From the NCBI GenBank assembly GCA_030432295.1, contig JAUIHI010000004.1:1-64000 (forward strand): a DNA stretch of 64,000 bases. Direction: 5' to 3'. This document shows positions 1 to 8,620 of the stretch, one piece after another (within the stretch, counting starts at the first letter, position 1; every line of letters starts with the position of its first letter). Under the pieces are notes generated by a model. That model was not told the origin of the DNA. It was given only the letters and a program-made list of their open reading frames with translations, and did not search any database. A program made the position numbers and the translations under genes. The DNA comes from Anaerolineae bacterium. GTDB taxonomy: Bacteria; Chloroflexota; Anaerolineae; Caldilineales; Caldilineaceae.

Positions 1-455
1 GGGTGGTTCGGACGCGGGCCGTCACCGACCACCCGGAGGAGTTCGCCCAAGTTTCAATCCCTCGGATGGGTTGGGGGTGGTTCGGACGTGTCTTGCGCCA
101 GCATCCCGTAGGCGGAACTAAGTTTCAATCCCTCGGATGGGTTGGGGGTGGTTCGGACTGGAGACAGTCTGGCCGATCGTCCCGGCGATGGTGAAGTTTC
201 AATCCCTCGGATGGGTTGGGGGTGGTTCGGACGCGCTCTTGACATTCCCGCCCAGCGTCGTGACGGTTGGTTTCAATCCCTCGGATGGGTTGGGGGTGGT
301 TCGGACCTGACCCAGGAACAATAGCAATGGCAACCGGCAAACAGGTTTCAATCCCTCGGATGGGTTGGGGGTGGTTCGGACGGGAAGTTTGGCGAGAAGT
401 CCCGGCATTGCTTTATCGGTTTCAATCCCTCGGATGGGTTGGGGGTGGTTCGGAC
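1..455 (-). CRISPR. Type I-D CRISPR array, leader-proximal end
   Basis: Six identical full repeats of 37 nt (51-87, 122-158, 196-232, 270-306, 345-381, 419-455) plus the last 13 nt of a seventh at 1-13. On the plus strand each starts GTTTCAATCC and ends GGTTCGGAC. Spacers are 34-38 nt (14-50, 88-121, 159-195, 233-269, 307-344, 382-418). Read on the minus strand the repeat ends ATTGAAAC, the usual 8-nt crRNA 5' handle of Cas6-processed type I arrays, so transcription runs leftward, as for the cas genes, and the array continues beyond the window. The repeat interior is C-rich with only a weak 3-bp CCC/GGG stem. All repeats are identical, with no degenerate terminal repeat, as expected near the leader. 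Confidence 0.98.
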
Positions 456-720
456 CCCTCGCTCGCACTGTCCCACTTGGCGGCGTTTTTTACCGGGTTT
501 CTCCCACTGGCTATGCCATTCACTATACATTAGCATGGCTTTCGATGCAAATTTATCACGCGATTTGCCCCTTTTCTCCCACCTGCGAGCATCGCCCTCG
601 TCAATGCCCGCAAATGGCTACAATTCGGTTGTTAATGTGCGTTTCCCCTTTGCTACCTCTGGTCAAAAGCCTGCGAGCGTCAGAGGGAGTGTGGTGGCCT
701 GCTGCGTCTCTCGCATCCCA
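456..720 (-). promoter_or_regulatory. CRISPR leader
   Basis: Non-coding stretch between the last repeat and the cas2 stop codon. Repeat orientation and the absence of a repeat beyond 455 place the leader here. It contains several T/A-rich runs and the promoter described separately. Short open frames overlapping it are extensions of frames through the array and are not genes. Confidence 0.75.
522..550 (-). promoter_or_regulatory. Predicted pre-crRNA promoter
   Basis: On the minus strand TTGCAT (550-545), a 17-bp spacer and TATAGT (527-522) form a good sigma-70-type promoter pointing into the array. Initiation would fall near 515, about 60 nt before the first repeat. No start site has been measured; this is motif matching in the expected place. 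Confidence 0.6.
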
Positions 721-1014
721 TCAAAGCAAAATGAGATCGGGTTCTTCAGGGAGTCCACCCTCCAGGGTTTCTGAACGTCCGTGACAACTCTGGCACAGGA
801 CATAAAAGCGCACCCGATCCTCCCCCTCTTTTAGATGCTGGGCCAGCCGGTAGCGCAACTCCAGATACTGCTTTTCACTCAAGCTGCACTCGAACAGGCT
901 GAATTGGGTCCACGTCCCATAACCGCAGAGCAGCTTATGCACCTTTGTGCGCCGTTTATCCGACGGAATGTCGTAGGCCACAATGTAGAAGGTGTTTGTC
1001 CGGTTGTCAGCCAC
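721..1014 (-). CDS. cas2: CRISPR-associated endoribonuclease/adaptation protein Cas2
   Basis: 97 aa, the usual Cas2 length. The N-terminal strand FYIVAYDIPSDKRR carries the conserved Asp and is followed by the ferredoxin-like fold (KVHKLL, WTQFSLFEC). Cas2 forms the Cas1-Cas2 integrase that inserts new spacers at the leader end. The start is a GTG 14 nt beyond the cas1 stop, with GAGGAG upstream at a long spacing; no better in-frame start exists. It is the last cas gene before the leader. Confidence 0.96.
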   Translation of the reverse strand: MADNRTNTFYIVAYDIPSDKRRTKVHKLLCGYGTWTQFSLFECSLSEKQYLELRYRLAQHLKEGEDRVRFYVLCQSCHGRSETLEGGLPEEPDLILL

Positions 1015-1030
1015 GCCAGTATAGCACTCC

Positions 1031-2107
1031 TCAACGCACTTGAAAAGGACGATAGACAGGCACTTCGCCGGTCAGATATTTAGCCAGCAAGCGGGCCTGT
1101 AACTCCAGGCAGCGGCGGTAGCTGGCTTTGTAGCCAAATTCTGGGTGCTGAATTTCGGTATTGAGTCGGGCCTCGAACTGCTGCAAGAAAAGTTTGCGTC
1201 CCTGGGTGGTCAGCTGACAGGCCCCGAACTGATTCTCGAAGTGTTCAGGGCGCAGAATCTGTTTGTTGACAACCGTCAGCACCACCGAATCCACCACTGG
1301 GGTGCGCATCTCCTCCATCAAATCCAGGGCCAGGGCGGGCTTGCCATAGCCCTCGCTGTGCAGAAAGCCCACATACGGGTCAAAACCCACAATCCCCACC
1401 GCGCTCAGCACATTGTTCATCAGCAGCACATAGCCAAAACTGAGCAGCGAGTTCACTGGGTCGGTCGGTGGGCGGCGGATGCGCTTGCCGAAGCCCATCT
1501 CCTGTTTGAGCAGACGGCCAAAGCCGCTGAAGAAGGCCGAAGCCGCCGCGCCCTCCATCCCCTGCAAGATACCCAGGGCCGATTTCTCCTGGGGGCGGGA
1601 TGGGTTGGGTGGGCCATCCTCTTCGATGATCAGCCGATCCACCTCATCGATCATCGAACGAATGGTGGCGGCCCAGTTCTCGATCTCTGGGTCATTCAGC
1701 CCCCGATTGCTGCGCAAAAGGAGGGTGCGCTGGTTATGCAGTTTGCCCCGCACAAAACGGGCGGCCAATGCAACACGCCGACGATACTCCTCGTGACAGC
1801 GGAATTGGGCCGTGCGTACAAAGACGTTTTTGCTCACCTGGGGAGCCAGCCGCCCCTGGAATTTGCCCCAAAAGTTGCAGAAGCAGACATCTGCATTCTG
1901 GTCCAGCAGAGCCAACAGGGCCGGGGTGGTTACGGTGCTGTCACCCAACACAACCACCTGGCTGATCTTGAGCAGGGGAATGCGCACGCTGCGCGCATCG
2001 CTCTGTGCACCGCTACCGCTCTCTTTGTTGGCGGGGATTTTGACGATGAGGGTCTCCCCATCTTTTTGCACAACACTACGCGGTTCGGTCAAATAGAGTG
2101 TGGTCAT
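1031..2107 (-). CDS. cas1: CRISPR-associated integrase Cas1
   Basis: 358 aa. Catalytic metal-binding residues are visible: Glu185 (in LQGMEGAAAS), His250 (GFLHSEGYGKP) and Asp262 with Glu265/266 (LDLMEEMR). The N-terminal beta domain begins TLYLTEPRSVV. Cas1 carries out both strand-transfer steps of spacer integration. Within the adaptation group cas4-cas1-cas2 it directly precedes cas2. A 203-bp gap holding palindromic repeats separates it from cas4, which is unusual for otherwise tightly packed genes. ATG start with a GGA-type ribosome binding site. Confidence 0.97.
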   Translation of the reverse strand: MTTLYLTEPRSVVQKDGETLIVKIPANKESGSGAQSDARSVRIPLLKISQVVVLGDSTVTTPALLALLDQNADVCFCNFWGKFQGRLAPQVSKNVFVRTAQFRCHEEYRRRVALAARFVRGKLHNQRTLLLRSNRGLNDPEIENWAATIRSMIDEVDRLIIEEDGPPNPSRPQEKSALGILQGMEGAAASAFFSGFGRLLKQEMGFGKRIRRPPTDPVNSLLSFGYVLLMNNVLSAVGIVGFDPYVGFLHSEGYGKPALALDLMEEMRTPVVDSVVLTVVNKQILRPEHFENQFGACQLTTQGRKLFLQQFEARLNTEIQHPEFGYKASYRRCLELQARLLAKYLTGEVPVYRPFQVR

Positions 2108-2134
2108 CGGGTCATTATCCTTACTATGTATTTC

Positions 2135-2302
2135 GTAGGTCGGATTGCCAATCCGACCGCCGTCGGACTACTTGTGAATTAAGAAAATAACCGGGCAACT
2201 GTAGGGGCGCTGCTTGCTGCGCCCGCAGGTGTCGGGCGCAGCAAGCAGCGCCCCTACGTCATTACCCGATCAATTTTTTAATGTCCAACCAGTCCGACCT
2301 AC
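2135..2302. repeat. Palindromic repeat cluster between cas4 and cas1
   Basis: The centre is a perfect 25-bp inverted repeat (2201-2225 and 2233-2257, 7-nt loop) starting GTAGGGGCGC. A 9-bp inverted repeat (2138-2146/2150-2158, GGTCGGATT) lies to its left. The cluster is bounded by GTAGGTCGGA at 2135-2144 and its exact inverse TCCGACCTAC at 2293-2302. Together this resembles a REP/MITE-like insertion in the cas operon. On RNA the 25-bp stem could attenuate or stabilise the transcript. No ORF inside. Confidence 0.75.
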
Positions 2303-2310
2303 ATTCGTTG

Positions 2311-2889
2311 TCACGGACTCAGAACTCTCGTTTCCTCAGGCAGACAGATGTCATGCAGACTGCATCCCCGGCAGCGGCTCTTCTGATCTGTGTGGGGCAG
2401 AATTTCGCCGATGGCTACGGCCCGCTGCATGGCGTCGATCAACGCCCCGGTTTCGGCCCGTAGGTTTTCGTCGAAGATCACATCCACCCGTCGCCGGCTG
2501 CCAAAGTAGAAGATAGCGCCCTGCTCAATGGAATGGCCGGTCATCTCCTCCAGGCAGAGGGCCTGGGCGCAGAGTTGGGCCTGGTCATTCATCCAGCGTC
2601 CCTGCTTGCCCTGCTTGTATTCCACAGGCACAAAGCGCCCGTCCGGGTGTTCCTCCAACAGGTCGCAGAAGCCAGTGATCTGCCAGCGTTCGCTAAAAAC
2701 ATAGACCCGGCGGTGGATGCGCACGCCATCGCCCTGGCTCTCATAGCCCGGTGTGTGCGCCCGTTCGTGGTTTTGCACACCCCGCAGCACGTGGGCGTTG
2801 ACCTCCATTTCGCTCTGGGCATACATATACCAGAAGCGGCGGGGGCAATAGGCGTATTGATTGATGTAGGAAAGTGGCAATGGGTCCAT
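2311..2889 (-). CDS. cas4: CRISPR-associated exonuclease Cas4
   Basis: 192 aa from the ATG at 2889, whose A overlaps the cas6 TAA stop (TAATG), so translation is coupled. RecB-like nuclease motifs: Asp76 (TGFCDLLEE), Glu90-x-Lys92 (VEYKQGKQG) and a Gln-rich helix after it. Four iron-sulfur cysteines: Cys15 (YCPRRFWY), Cys173, Cys176 and Cys182 (RCRGCSLHDIC). Cas4 trims prespacers and helps select PAM-flanked ends before Cas1-Cas2 integration. A longer open frame extends upstream but lies inside cas6, so the shorter start is preferred. Confidence 0.95.
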   Translation of the reverse strand: MDPLPLSYINQYAYCPRRFWYMYAQSEMEVNAHVLRGVQNHERAHTPGYESQGDGVRIHRRVYVFSERWQITGFCDLLEEHPDGRFVPVEYKQGKQGRWMNDQAQLCAQALCLEEMTGHSIEQGAIFYFGSRRRVDVIFDENLRAETGALIDAMQRAVAIGEILPHTDQKSRCRGCSLHDICLPEETRVLSP

Positions 2890-3719
2890 TATTCTACCAG
2901 CCTCATCTGTCCCAATCCGTGGGTGGTCTTGTAGCCGATGCCGGTGAAGAAGGCCAGGTGGAGCAGACAATTGAGATGGGCCGCCCGGGCTGCGTCGCTC
3001 TTGTCCAGCAGACGCCAGGCCACTTTGCCCACGCCGCCGGTATAGCGCTGGCCCCGGTAGGCAAAACCTTCGGTCTGCCATTTCCACACCCGCTCGATGA
3101 TGACATTGCGCTCCACCCACTCCTCAAAATCCCGCCCCCAATTTTCGCCGGTCCATTTGTCCCAGCGCTTGCCTACCCCGTTGATAGCCATGCGCGGCAA
3201 AGGAAAGATTTCCATGCGTCGTCGTCGGTTGTCCGCATCACCCCAGCGCACCGCAGTGGGGCTTTCAAACTCCAACACCCAGCGCTCGGCGGGGGGCAAC
3301 TGGCGCAGTTCGTCCAGGGTGGTATAGCCGGCCCAGGGATGGCTGGCCGGGTTGCCCAGGGCATCGGTGATGGCAAAGTGGACATCGCCCAGGCGGATGG
3401 TGGGCCGGGTGCTGGTGAGCAGGTGGGTGGTGAAGGCGGCGAACAACGCTGGCTCCAGCAGGCAGACCCGCAGCCAGCCTGGCTGTCCTGGGCTTACCCG
3501 GATTTTGCCGTCCTGGGGACTCTGCCAGTAGCCGTAGAGGGGGGAGAGGCTGAAGGCGCTGCGCTCGTCCGCGTTGTGCATCCGGGCCGAGAGGTCCGGG
3601 TCCACGGCCTGGATGGCGGCGTAGAAGGCGGCGTGGCCCAGCTCGCCCACGCTGCCGGGCAGGGTTCCGGCATTCTGCGGGGCCAGGTTGACGACGAGGG
3701 CGTGGAGGGTATGGGGCAT
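2889..3719 (-). CDS. cas6: CRISPR pre-crRNA processing endonuclease Cas6
   Basis: 276 aa from the ATG at 3719, preceded by AAAGGA at about 11 nt; an in-frame start 10 codons upstream is possible. The RAMP C-terminal glycine-rich loop is visible (FFTGIGYKTTHGLGQMRL), and the protein ends with the duplicated ferredoxin-like fold typical of Cas6. It cuts the repeat RNA to leave the ATTGAAAC handle. It is the first gene of the cas6-cas4-cas1-cas2 block, separated from cas3 by the opposite-strand toxin-antitoxin pair, so this block probably needs its own promoter. Confidence 0.92.
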   Translation of the reverse strand: MPHTLHALVVNLAPQNAGTLPGSVGELGHAAFYAAIQAVDPDLSARMHNADERSAFSLSPLYGYWQSPQDGKIRVSPGQPGWLRVCLLEPALFAAFTTHLLTSTRPTIRLGDVHFAITDALGNPASHPWAGYTTLDELRQLPPAERWVLEFESPTAVRWGDADNRRRRMEIFPLPRMAINGVGKRWDKWTGENWGRDFEEWVERNVIIERVWKWQTEGFAYRGQRYTGGVGKVAWRLLDKSDAARAAHLNCLLHLAFFTGIGYKTTHGLGQMRLVE

Positions 3720-3734
3720 GGGTAGCAATTTCCT

Positions 3735-3762
3735 TTGCATGCAATTCAAGAGATGGTATACT
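3735..3762 (+). promoter_or_regulatory. Predicted promoter of the tumA-tumE pair
   Basis: TTGCAT (3735-3740), 16-bp spacer and TATACT (3757-3762) on the plus strand, about 65 bp upstream of the tumA start. It overlaps the region that would hold the divergent cas6 promoter, so the two transcription units could interfere. Confidence 0.5.
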
Positions 3763-3829
3763 TTCGTTAATATGGCTTTGGGAGAGAGTACACCCGCGCT
3801 ACTCCCCCTCTGGTTTCAGGAGAATCGGT

Positions 3830-4120
3830 ATGGTTACACTGACATTGACATCGCAGCGCAACGATTCCCTGCGCCCGCTGGTGGAAGCAGCCCTGGACAA
3901 CGAAGCGGCGGTGTTAGAAGTCGGAATCCGCAAGACCCAGTGGCGTCTCCACGAATTTGAGAGCAAATACGAGCTTGCCACGGACGAATTTCTGGCAAAA
4001 TTCCGGGCAGGAGAGATCGAAGAGACGCTGGAACTCGACGAATGGATCGGCGAGAGCCGGATGTTGCACCATTTGCAGGAAAAGCTGGACACTTTGCGGA
4101 GTCTCCACATTGCGGATTGA
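3830..4120 (+). CDS. Putative antitoxin (TumA-position protein)
   Basis: 96 aa, rich in Glu/Leu and predicted mostly helical (for example LVEAALDNEAAVLEVGIRK). ATG preceded by AGGAG at 7 nt. No DNA-binding motif is evident. Its identification rests on context: it sits directly upstream of and overlaps a DUF6516/TumE-type gene, the usual arrangement for the antitoxin partner of that family. It lies on the strand opposite to the cas genes, between cas6 and cas3. Confidence 0.6.
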   Translation: MVTLTLTSQRNDSLRPLVEAALDNEAAVLEVGIRKTQWRLHEFESKYELATDEFLAKFRAGEIEETLELDEWIGESRMLHHLQEKLDTLRSLHIAD

Positions 4121-4493
4121 CGCCTATTTCGCACAAATTCGGCAGGCGATAGATAACTGCTCCTTCGTTCGTAATGCGTCCATCCTCACGGACGACCGTG
4201 GAACATTTGAAGGATTTGTCCGCGGTGATCTGGTATTGAGTGACGGCTCTCGACTCCACTGGCGTGAATTTGTCAACACAGAATTCGGGCTGCACCAGAT
4301 CATGTACAGCTTTCAATACATGGACGACCAGGGCAACCTGATTTTTCGTTATGACAACACAGGCCATCACGCCAACGTCTCTACCTTTCCTCATCACAAA
4401 CACGAAGGCAGCATGAGGAAGATCGTTGCCTCCGCCCCGCCCAGTCTGGCCGACGTGCTGGCAGAGATTGGGCGGGTGATGGGGGCGGCCTAA
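4110..4493 (+). CDS. TumE/DUF6516-family toxin
   Basis: 127 aa from TTG at 4110, with GGAG 8 nt upstream; it overlaps the antitoxin stop by 11 nt, indicating coupling. Family features: an N-terminal DAYFAQI-type start, FVRGDLVLSDGSRLHWREFV, a YSFQYMDDQGNLIFRYDN core and the histidine-rich FPHHKHEGS near the C-terminus. TumE proteins are toxin components of two-gene modules; the biochemical target is not established from sequence. Placement inside a cas locus, in reverse orientation, suggests an addiction or guard role, which is inference. Confidence 0.75.
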   Translation: MRIDAYFAQIRQAIDNCSFVRNASILTDDRGTFEGFVRGDLVLSDGSRLHWREFVNTEFGLHQIMYSFQYMDDQGNLIFRYDNTGHHANVSTFPHHKHEGSMRKIVASAPPSLADVLAEIGRVMGAA

Positions 4494-4532
4494 AAGTAAC
4501 GCAAGACTATAGGCCAAGCCCGTCGAAGTGTG

Positions 4533-6860
4533 TCAGAGAATGATAGCGTCGTCATTGACTTGCGCTTGTTGGAATGCCCAGGCCATCAACGGCTCCAAAA
4601 GCAACGCATTCGTTCCCAGAATCACCTCAAACTCCTTTTCTTCGCCGGGCAAATCAACCAGTAATTTACGGCTGTAAATTGCCCGATAGCGGATTTGTGC
4701 ACGAAGCACCCCGAAAAGCCTTTCTGGGACAAGCAGAGCGAGAACGTACTGGCTGCGAACTGCGTCACGGATCTCTGGATATAGGGGTTCGTCGGTACGC
4801 AATTGGATACCGTTGAGCGCTACCGGCTTCCCAGCAGAAAAACAGCGGATGAAATCAGATTCCGGCCACCCTCCGTCCAGAAGCCGGGGTGGTCGCCAGC
4901 GCAAAGCAACCCGCAACCGTTCAGTTCGATGTTGGTGCAAACGAACACAGATGCTTTCCCTGGTCGGTGTCTTGCCCGTCGCCTGTTGAAACTGAGTACC
5001 CTCCAAGAGAGTGAACTGATAGTTTTCCACCAAATGAATCAGATCGTACTGGGTGGTTTCTGCGCCGGACAAAAGTCGATCCGGGTCGTATACCCAGGCG
5101 TTCGGACTGCTGAAGCTGTCTCGAAAGCTGAATTGGGCTTGGATTTTGGCCCTTTCCATTTCACAGTAGATGCGAATTCCATCAACATACTGTGGCCCTA
5201 AGAACTCGTTTAGTCTTGGCCTGATATCGTTGGCTTCCGGTTTTCCCCCTGTCAGCCATTCAAAGTAATCAGCAATGACTTCCGGCAACTTAGATCGGCT
5301 GTAGGAATCTTTGGGATCGCGTAGCCAGCCTGCAATAGCCTCCTGCTTTTTCCAATGAGCCTCAAAACTCCACAAAGGCCGTTTGCTGTTCGGCGCATAG
5401 ACAGAGAGAATCGTTTCAAAGAGTCCTTCGATTCTCTGCCTACCCTCTGCAGAAAGCATCTTCTTTGCGTTGTAGAGCGGAAAGACATTCTCTTCCAATC
5501 CTCCCCGGCTCACGTAAGCCTGAAAATCTTCCTTTTCAGGTAGGGCATTCGTGCGTTTGAGCAGGGCCAAAAATTCAGCGCGGCTGAATGTCTGCCCGTT
5601 TGCTGTCTGTAGTGCGCCAATAGACTCCTGGCCGACCAGCGCGATGGCTTCGGATGGCGTGTTTGTCTCTATTTTTCCCAACACCCGCCCGGCCCGGCCC
5701 ATACGCTGGATCAACTCATCCCGGAAGCGCGCTTCAAAGACAACAAAGTCCAGATTTTGGCGTGCCTTCGCTTGTTTTTTAAAATTGTAGCCGATGTCCA
5801 CCGTCGGCGTCGCCAAAATCAGCGGCTTGAACTGATCTTTTCGGCGTTCTTCAATGGGCTGTGCGCCGGTAATCCGTCCCATCGACTCCGAGGCAATCGA
5901 GGCGCGCAGAGACGCGTGGGCCTGATTGATACGCCAAAGCGCATTGGCGATCAACGCTCCGTCTTTTCCACTGCGCAACCGTTCACCCACGCTTTTGCCC
6001 TGGCTCTCTGCATATTTTTCGATAGTCTCATCGGCAAAACCCAGGGTGAGCGGAGCCAACACAGGCGTTGTCGGCAAGCTGGATGCTTCTGCCGGTTCGT
6101 TCTCCGGGCTAACCAGTACCCAGCCGTCAGCGCCAAAGAGTCGATCCAAGTACGTGCGTGTCCCTTCATCCGGCGTAGCCGAGAGCAGACAAAAGCGCCG
6201 ACCCTCTCCAAAGTATCCCCAGTCTTTGGAGAGAGCCATGAAAAAGAGGAAGTTTGCCAGTTGTTTGCTGTCGTAATAGTGAAACTCATCGATCACAATG
6301 TAACGAAATCTGGTCACGACGGCATGGAAGAGATTGCGCTGATCGAAGGAAGAGAATTGCCAGAAGAGCGCGTAGTAGAACAGGTCTGGATTTGTCACCA
6401 GAATCAGCGGCAGTTTGTCGTGATCATTCGGATCGATGCCCAATTCTGCGTGAAATGCCTGTCCATTGCTCAGAATTAAATCAACAAAGCGCTCGCCGTT
6501 ACGGTCTACCCGGTCATTGGCGTGCAGAGATTTCAACACCGCTGCATTGATCTCCACCGGACGAAACTTCAAGTTGTTCTCTGCAACGAATGCGCAGATA
6601 TCTTCATAATGCTGGTGGAGCAGTTCGTTTGTGGGCGCAATGAAAAGCACGTTATCCCGCGGCCTGCCCGTCAGCGTAAAGAGATGGAGCAGACTGGCGA
6701 CGGTCTTGCCGGTTCCTGTGTTATAGGCGTTCATCACCAATGGCGCATTCTTCAACGCTTCCACAGTCCGTATCTGATGGTAAAGGGGTGGCGGGCTGAG
6801 ATTGAATGGATTCTCAGCCGCCACCTTTTCGCTCTGGCCTGTCAGATGAATCTCAACCAT
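4533..6860 (-). CDS. cas3: Type I-D CRISPR helicase Cas3 (Cas3', no HD domain)
   Basis: 775 aa. Superfamily 2 helicase motifs are in order: Walker A GTGKT at 49-53, DEFH box at 191-194, SATP at 227-230 and an arginine finger motif QRMGRAGRVLG in the C-terminal helicase domain. No N-terminal HD nuclease is present; in subtype I-D the HD domain is on Cas10d instead. It unwinds and translocates target DNA after interference-complex binding. The ATG overlaps the csc1 stop by 8 nt, so the two are translationally coupled. It is last of the cas10d-csc2-csc1-cas3 effector block. Confidence 0.94.
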   Translation of the reverse strand: MVEIHLTGQSEKVAAENPFNLSPPPLYHQIRTVEALKNAPLVMNAYNTGTGKTVASLLHLFTLTGRPRDNVLFIAPTNELLHQHYEDICAFVAENNLKFRPVEINAAVLKSLHANDRVDRNGERFVDLILSNGQAFHAELGIDPNDHDKLPLILVTNPDLFYYALFWQFSSFDQRNLFHAVVTRFRYIVIDEFHYYDSKQLANFLFFMALSKDWGYFGEGRRFCLLSATPDEGTRTYLDRLFGADGWVLVSPENEPAEASSLPTTPVLAPLTLGFADETIEKYAESQGKSVGERLRSGKDGALIANALWRINQAHASLRASIASESMGRITGAQPIEERRKDQFKPLILATPTVDIGYNFKKQAKARQNLDFVVFEARFRDELIQRMGRAGRVLGKIETNTPSEAIALVGQESIGALQTANGQTFSRAEFLALLKRTNALPEKEDFQAYVSRGGLEENVFPLYNAKKMLSAEGRQRIEGLFETILSVYAPNSKRPLWSFEAHWKKQEAIAGWLRDPKDSYSRSKLPEVIADYFEWLTGGKPEANDIRPRLNEFLGPQYVDGIRIYCEMERAKIQAQFSFRDSFSSPNAWVYDPDRLLSGAETTQYDLIHLVENYQFTLLEGTQFQQATGKTPTRESICVRLHQHRTERLRVALRWRPPRLLDGGWPESDFIRCFSAGKPVALNGIQLRTDEPLYPEIRDAVRSQYVLALLVPERLFGVLRAQIRYRAIYSRKLLVDLPGEEKEFEVILGTNALLLEPLMAWAFQQAQVNDDAIIL

Positions 6861-7623
6861 TTGCGCTCAATCCTTCCACACCAAAACGCATCCCAACAGG
6901 CAGCAGTGTTCCGTCTTTCAACCGATAGAACGAACCACTGATCACCGCATTGCGCAGTAAAGGCACCGGATGAACGCTCAACAGATCGAAAGTCTGAAGG
7001 ACTGCACCTGCTGGCAGGTCCAGGGGATTGATAAGTTGGCGCAGGTGGGCAGATTCCTCTCTGATAGTTTGGAATGTAACCTTTTCCGCCGTCAATCTGG
7101 CTTTGCTCATCCATTTTCCCAGGCGGATATAGGAAGGCAATTGCAGGGCATCGGAAGAAAAGAGATGGAAAATGGCACGGTTGCCAATTCCCAACAACTT
7201 GATCGAGCCGATCTGCGGTCGATTCATTGTGCGGACTTTACGGCTTGCTCCGGTTGCGCGTTCGCGCAGATACCAGGCGCTCCCGCGCTGCTCTGCATCC
7301 CATCCGTCGGGTTTGGTGATCAGTGCATTATTGCCCATCGCAAACCAGTAACTATCGGGCATCGCATTAAACTGTTCAATGGCAAAACGGGGCTGTCCCA
7401 CAATGGAGGCAGGCGTGAGATAGACTCCCTGTTCGTTGAGCGCTGTCAAATGCTCGGCATAGTGGATCTGGCCCCGGTTGTGGTAAGGCGAGGCTACCAA
7501 TCCCAGCGCATAGCACAGCGCATAGTTGCCAATAAACGGTTCGGTCTGATAGAAATTTCCCACCTCCCTGCTGGAGAAGAATGTCCTCTCCAGCAGGGTC
7601 AGTTCGCAGCGATAAATCTGCAT
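6853..7623 (-). CDS. csc1: Type I-D Cas5 subunit Csc1
   Basis: 256 aa. Recognised as Csc1 from its start (MQIYRCELTLLERTFFSSRE), the IGNYALCYALGL segment and its position between csc2 and the I-D cas3. Csc1 (Cas5d-type RAMP) caps the 5' handle of the crRNA in the effector complex. A strong AAAGGAGGC site lies directly before the ATG, and the csc2 stop is only 10 nt upstream. No break or frameshift is seen. Confidence 0.92.
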   Translation of the reverse strand: MQIYRCELTLLERTFFSSREVGNFYQTEPFIGNYALCYALGLVASPYHNRGQIHYAEHLTALNEQGVYLTPASIVGQPRFAIEQFNAMPDSYWFAMGNNALITKPDGWDAEQRGSAWYLRERATGASRKVRTMNRPQIGSIKLLGIGNRAIFHLFSSDALQLPSYIRLGKWMSKARLTAEKVTFQTIREESAHLRQLINPLDLPAGAVLQTFDLLSVHPVPLLRNAVISGSFYRLKDGTLLPVGMRFGVEGLSANG

Positions 7624-7633
7624 ACCGCCTCCT

Positions 7634-8587
7634 TTAGCGCTTGTAACCTGCCTGGGCAGTTGTCAGCACTGCTTTGATAGCCTCTTCGTCGCTGTACAGT
7701 ATCTGCAATTCCTCGTGCAAGTGGGCCAGATCAGCGGCTTCCATCACAATTACTTTGCCCATCACCCGCTGTCGAAGGCTCTCCATCGCCTGGGCCACCG
7801 CGTTTTCCACATCCCCATCGGTCAAAGGCAGGGTTGGATCGCCGTTGTTTATGGCTTTCAGCCGATCCCAGACCGTTTGGGTCAATTCCAGATTGCTGTA
7901 TAGCTCACAATCGCTGAAACAGATGGCAAGCAGACGATTGGTCACTTTGCCAACCCGGCTGGACACGGCCCCGTAGCGACTGCTGCGCAGAATGTTGCCC
8001 AGCACATACGTCAATTCGCCCGGGGTCACATCTTTCAGCGTCTCGATATCCAGGAAATGGGTTTCTGGGCGCACATATTCATCCGTGCCGATGCTTGTGG
8101 ACGCTTTGCCGGTTTCTGGATGGCGCATTGTTCCGTCTTCAAAGGGCGCATTGAATTGCCGTTTGCCAACTACCTGCGTTGCAGGCAGAATCGAAAACGC
8201 ATCGTCAGTGATAACCCGGGACTTCTGGGCACCCCCGCCACCGACGGCGTAGCCGTAGACCATCGAATCAATGCTGTCCGGCTCCGGATTACCTTCATTT
8301 AGACCCGCATTGGCGGCGAGAAGTTCAGCCCGCCGCAATAACTCCCGCCCGGTGCGTCGTTCAACGGCTGTCTGTTTACGCTTGCTGATGACAACCCGGG
8401 GAATCACCGTTTGGTCCACTTCGCCGGCATGGACAAACTCGCGATTCAGCGGCTCCCCACTGCCTTCTGTGCGGAAGATCGCCTCACCTTCCACTTTGCG
8501 AGTGAGGATCAGGCTCACATAATAGCCGCGGGGATAGTTGCTGTAGGCTTCGGGCAGATACTTGGCATATTTCTGTAGAGATTGCAT
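7634..8587 (-). CDS. csc2: Type I-D Cas7 backbone subunit Csc2
   Basis: 317 aa. Starts MQSLQKYAKYLPEAY with the RAMP fold typical of Csc2; the KRKQTAVERRTGRELLRRAE segment and the long ETHFLDIETLKDVTPGELTY region match the subtype. Csc2 polymerises along the crRNA spacer. The ribosome binding site AGGAGGATATGCC-ATG is the strongest in the operon, consistent with the need for several Csc2 copies per complex. Neighbours: cas10d 33 nt upstream, csc1 downstream. Confidence 0.93.
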   Translation of the reverse strand: MQSLQKYAKYLPEAYSNYPRGYYVSLILTRKVEGEAIFRTEGSGEPLNREFVHAGEVDQTVIPRVVISKRKQTAVERRTGRELLRRAELLAANAGLNEGNPEPDSIDSMVYGYAVGGGGAQKSRVITDDAFSILPATQVVGKRQFNAPFEDGTMRHPETGKASTSIGTDEYVRPETHFLDIETLKDVTPGELTYVLGNILRSSRYGAVSSRVGKVTNRLLAICFSDCELYSNLELTQTVWDRLKAINNGDPTLPLTDGDVENAVAQAMESLRQRVMGKVIVMEAADLAHLHEELQILYSDEEAIKAVLTTAQAGYKR

Positions 8588-8620
8588 GGCATATCCTCCT
8601 GAGTAATGGTATGAAAATGG

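Noticed and set aside
3-536. Short ORFs across the CRISPR array
   Set aside because: They translate the repeats (IPRMGWGWFG-type periodicity) and end in the leader; not genes.
1145-2182. 345-aa plus-strand open frame over cas1
   Set aside because: Antisense shadow of cas1, caused by high GC; no family resemblance and no ribosome binding site.
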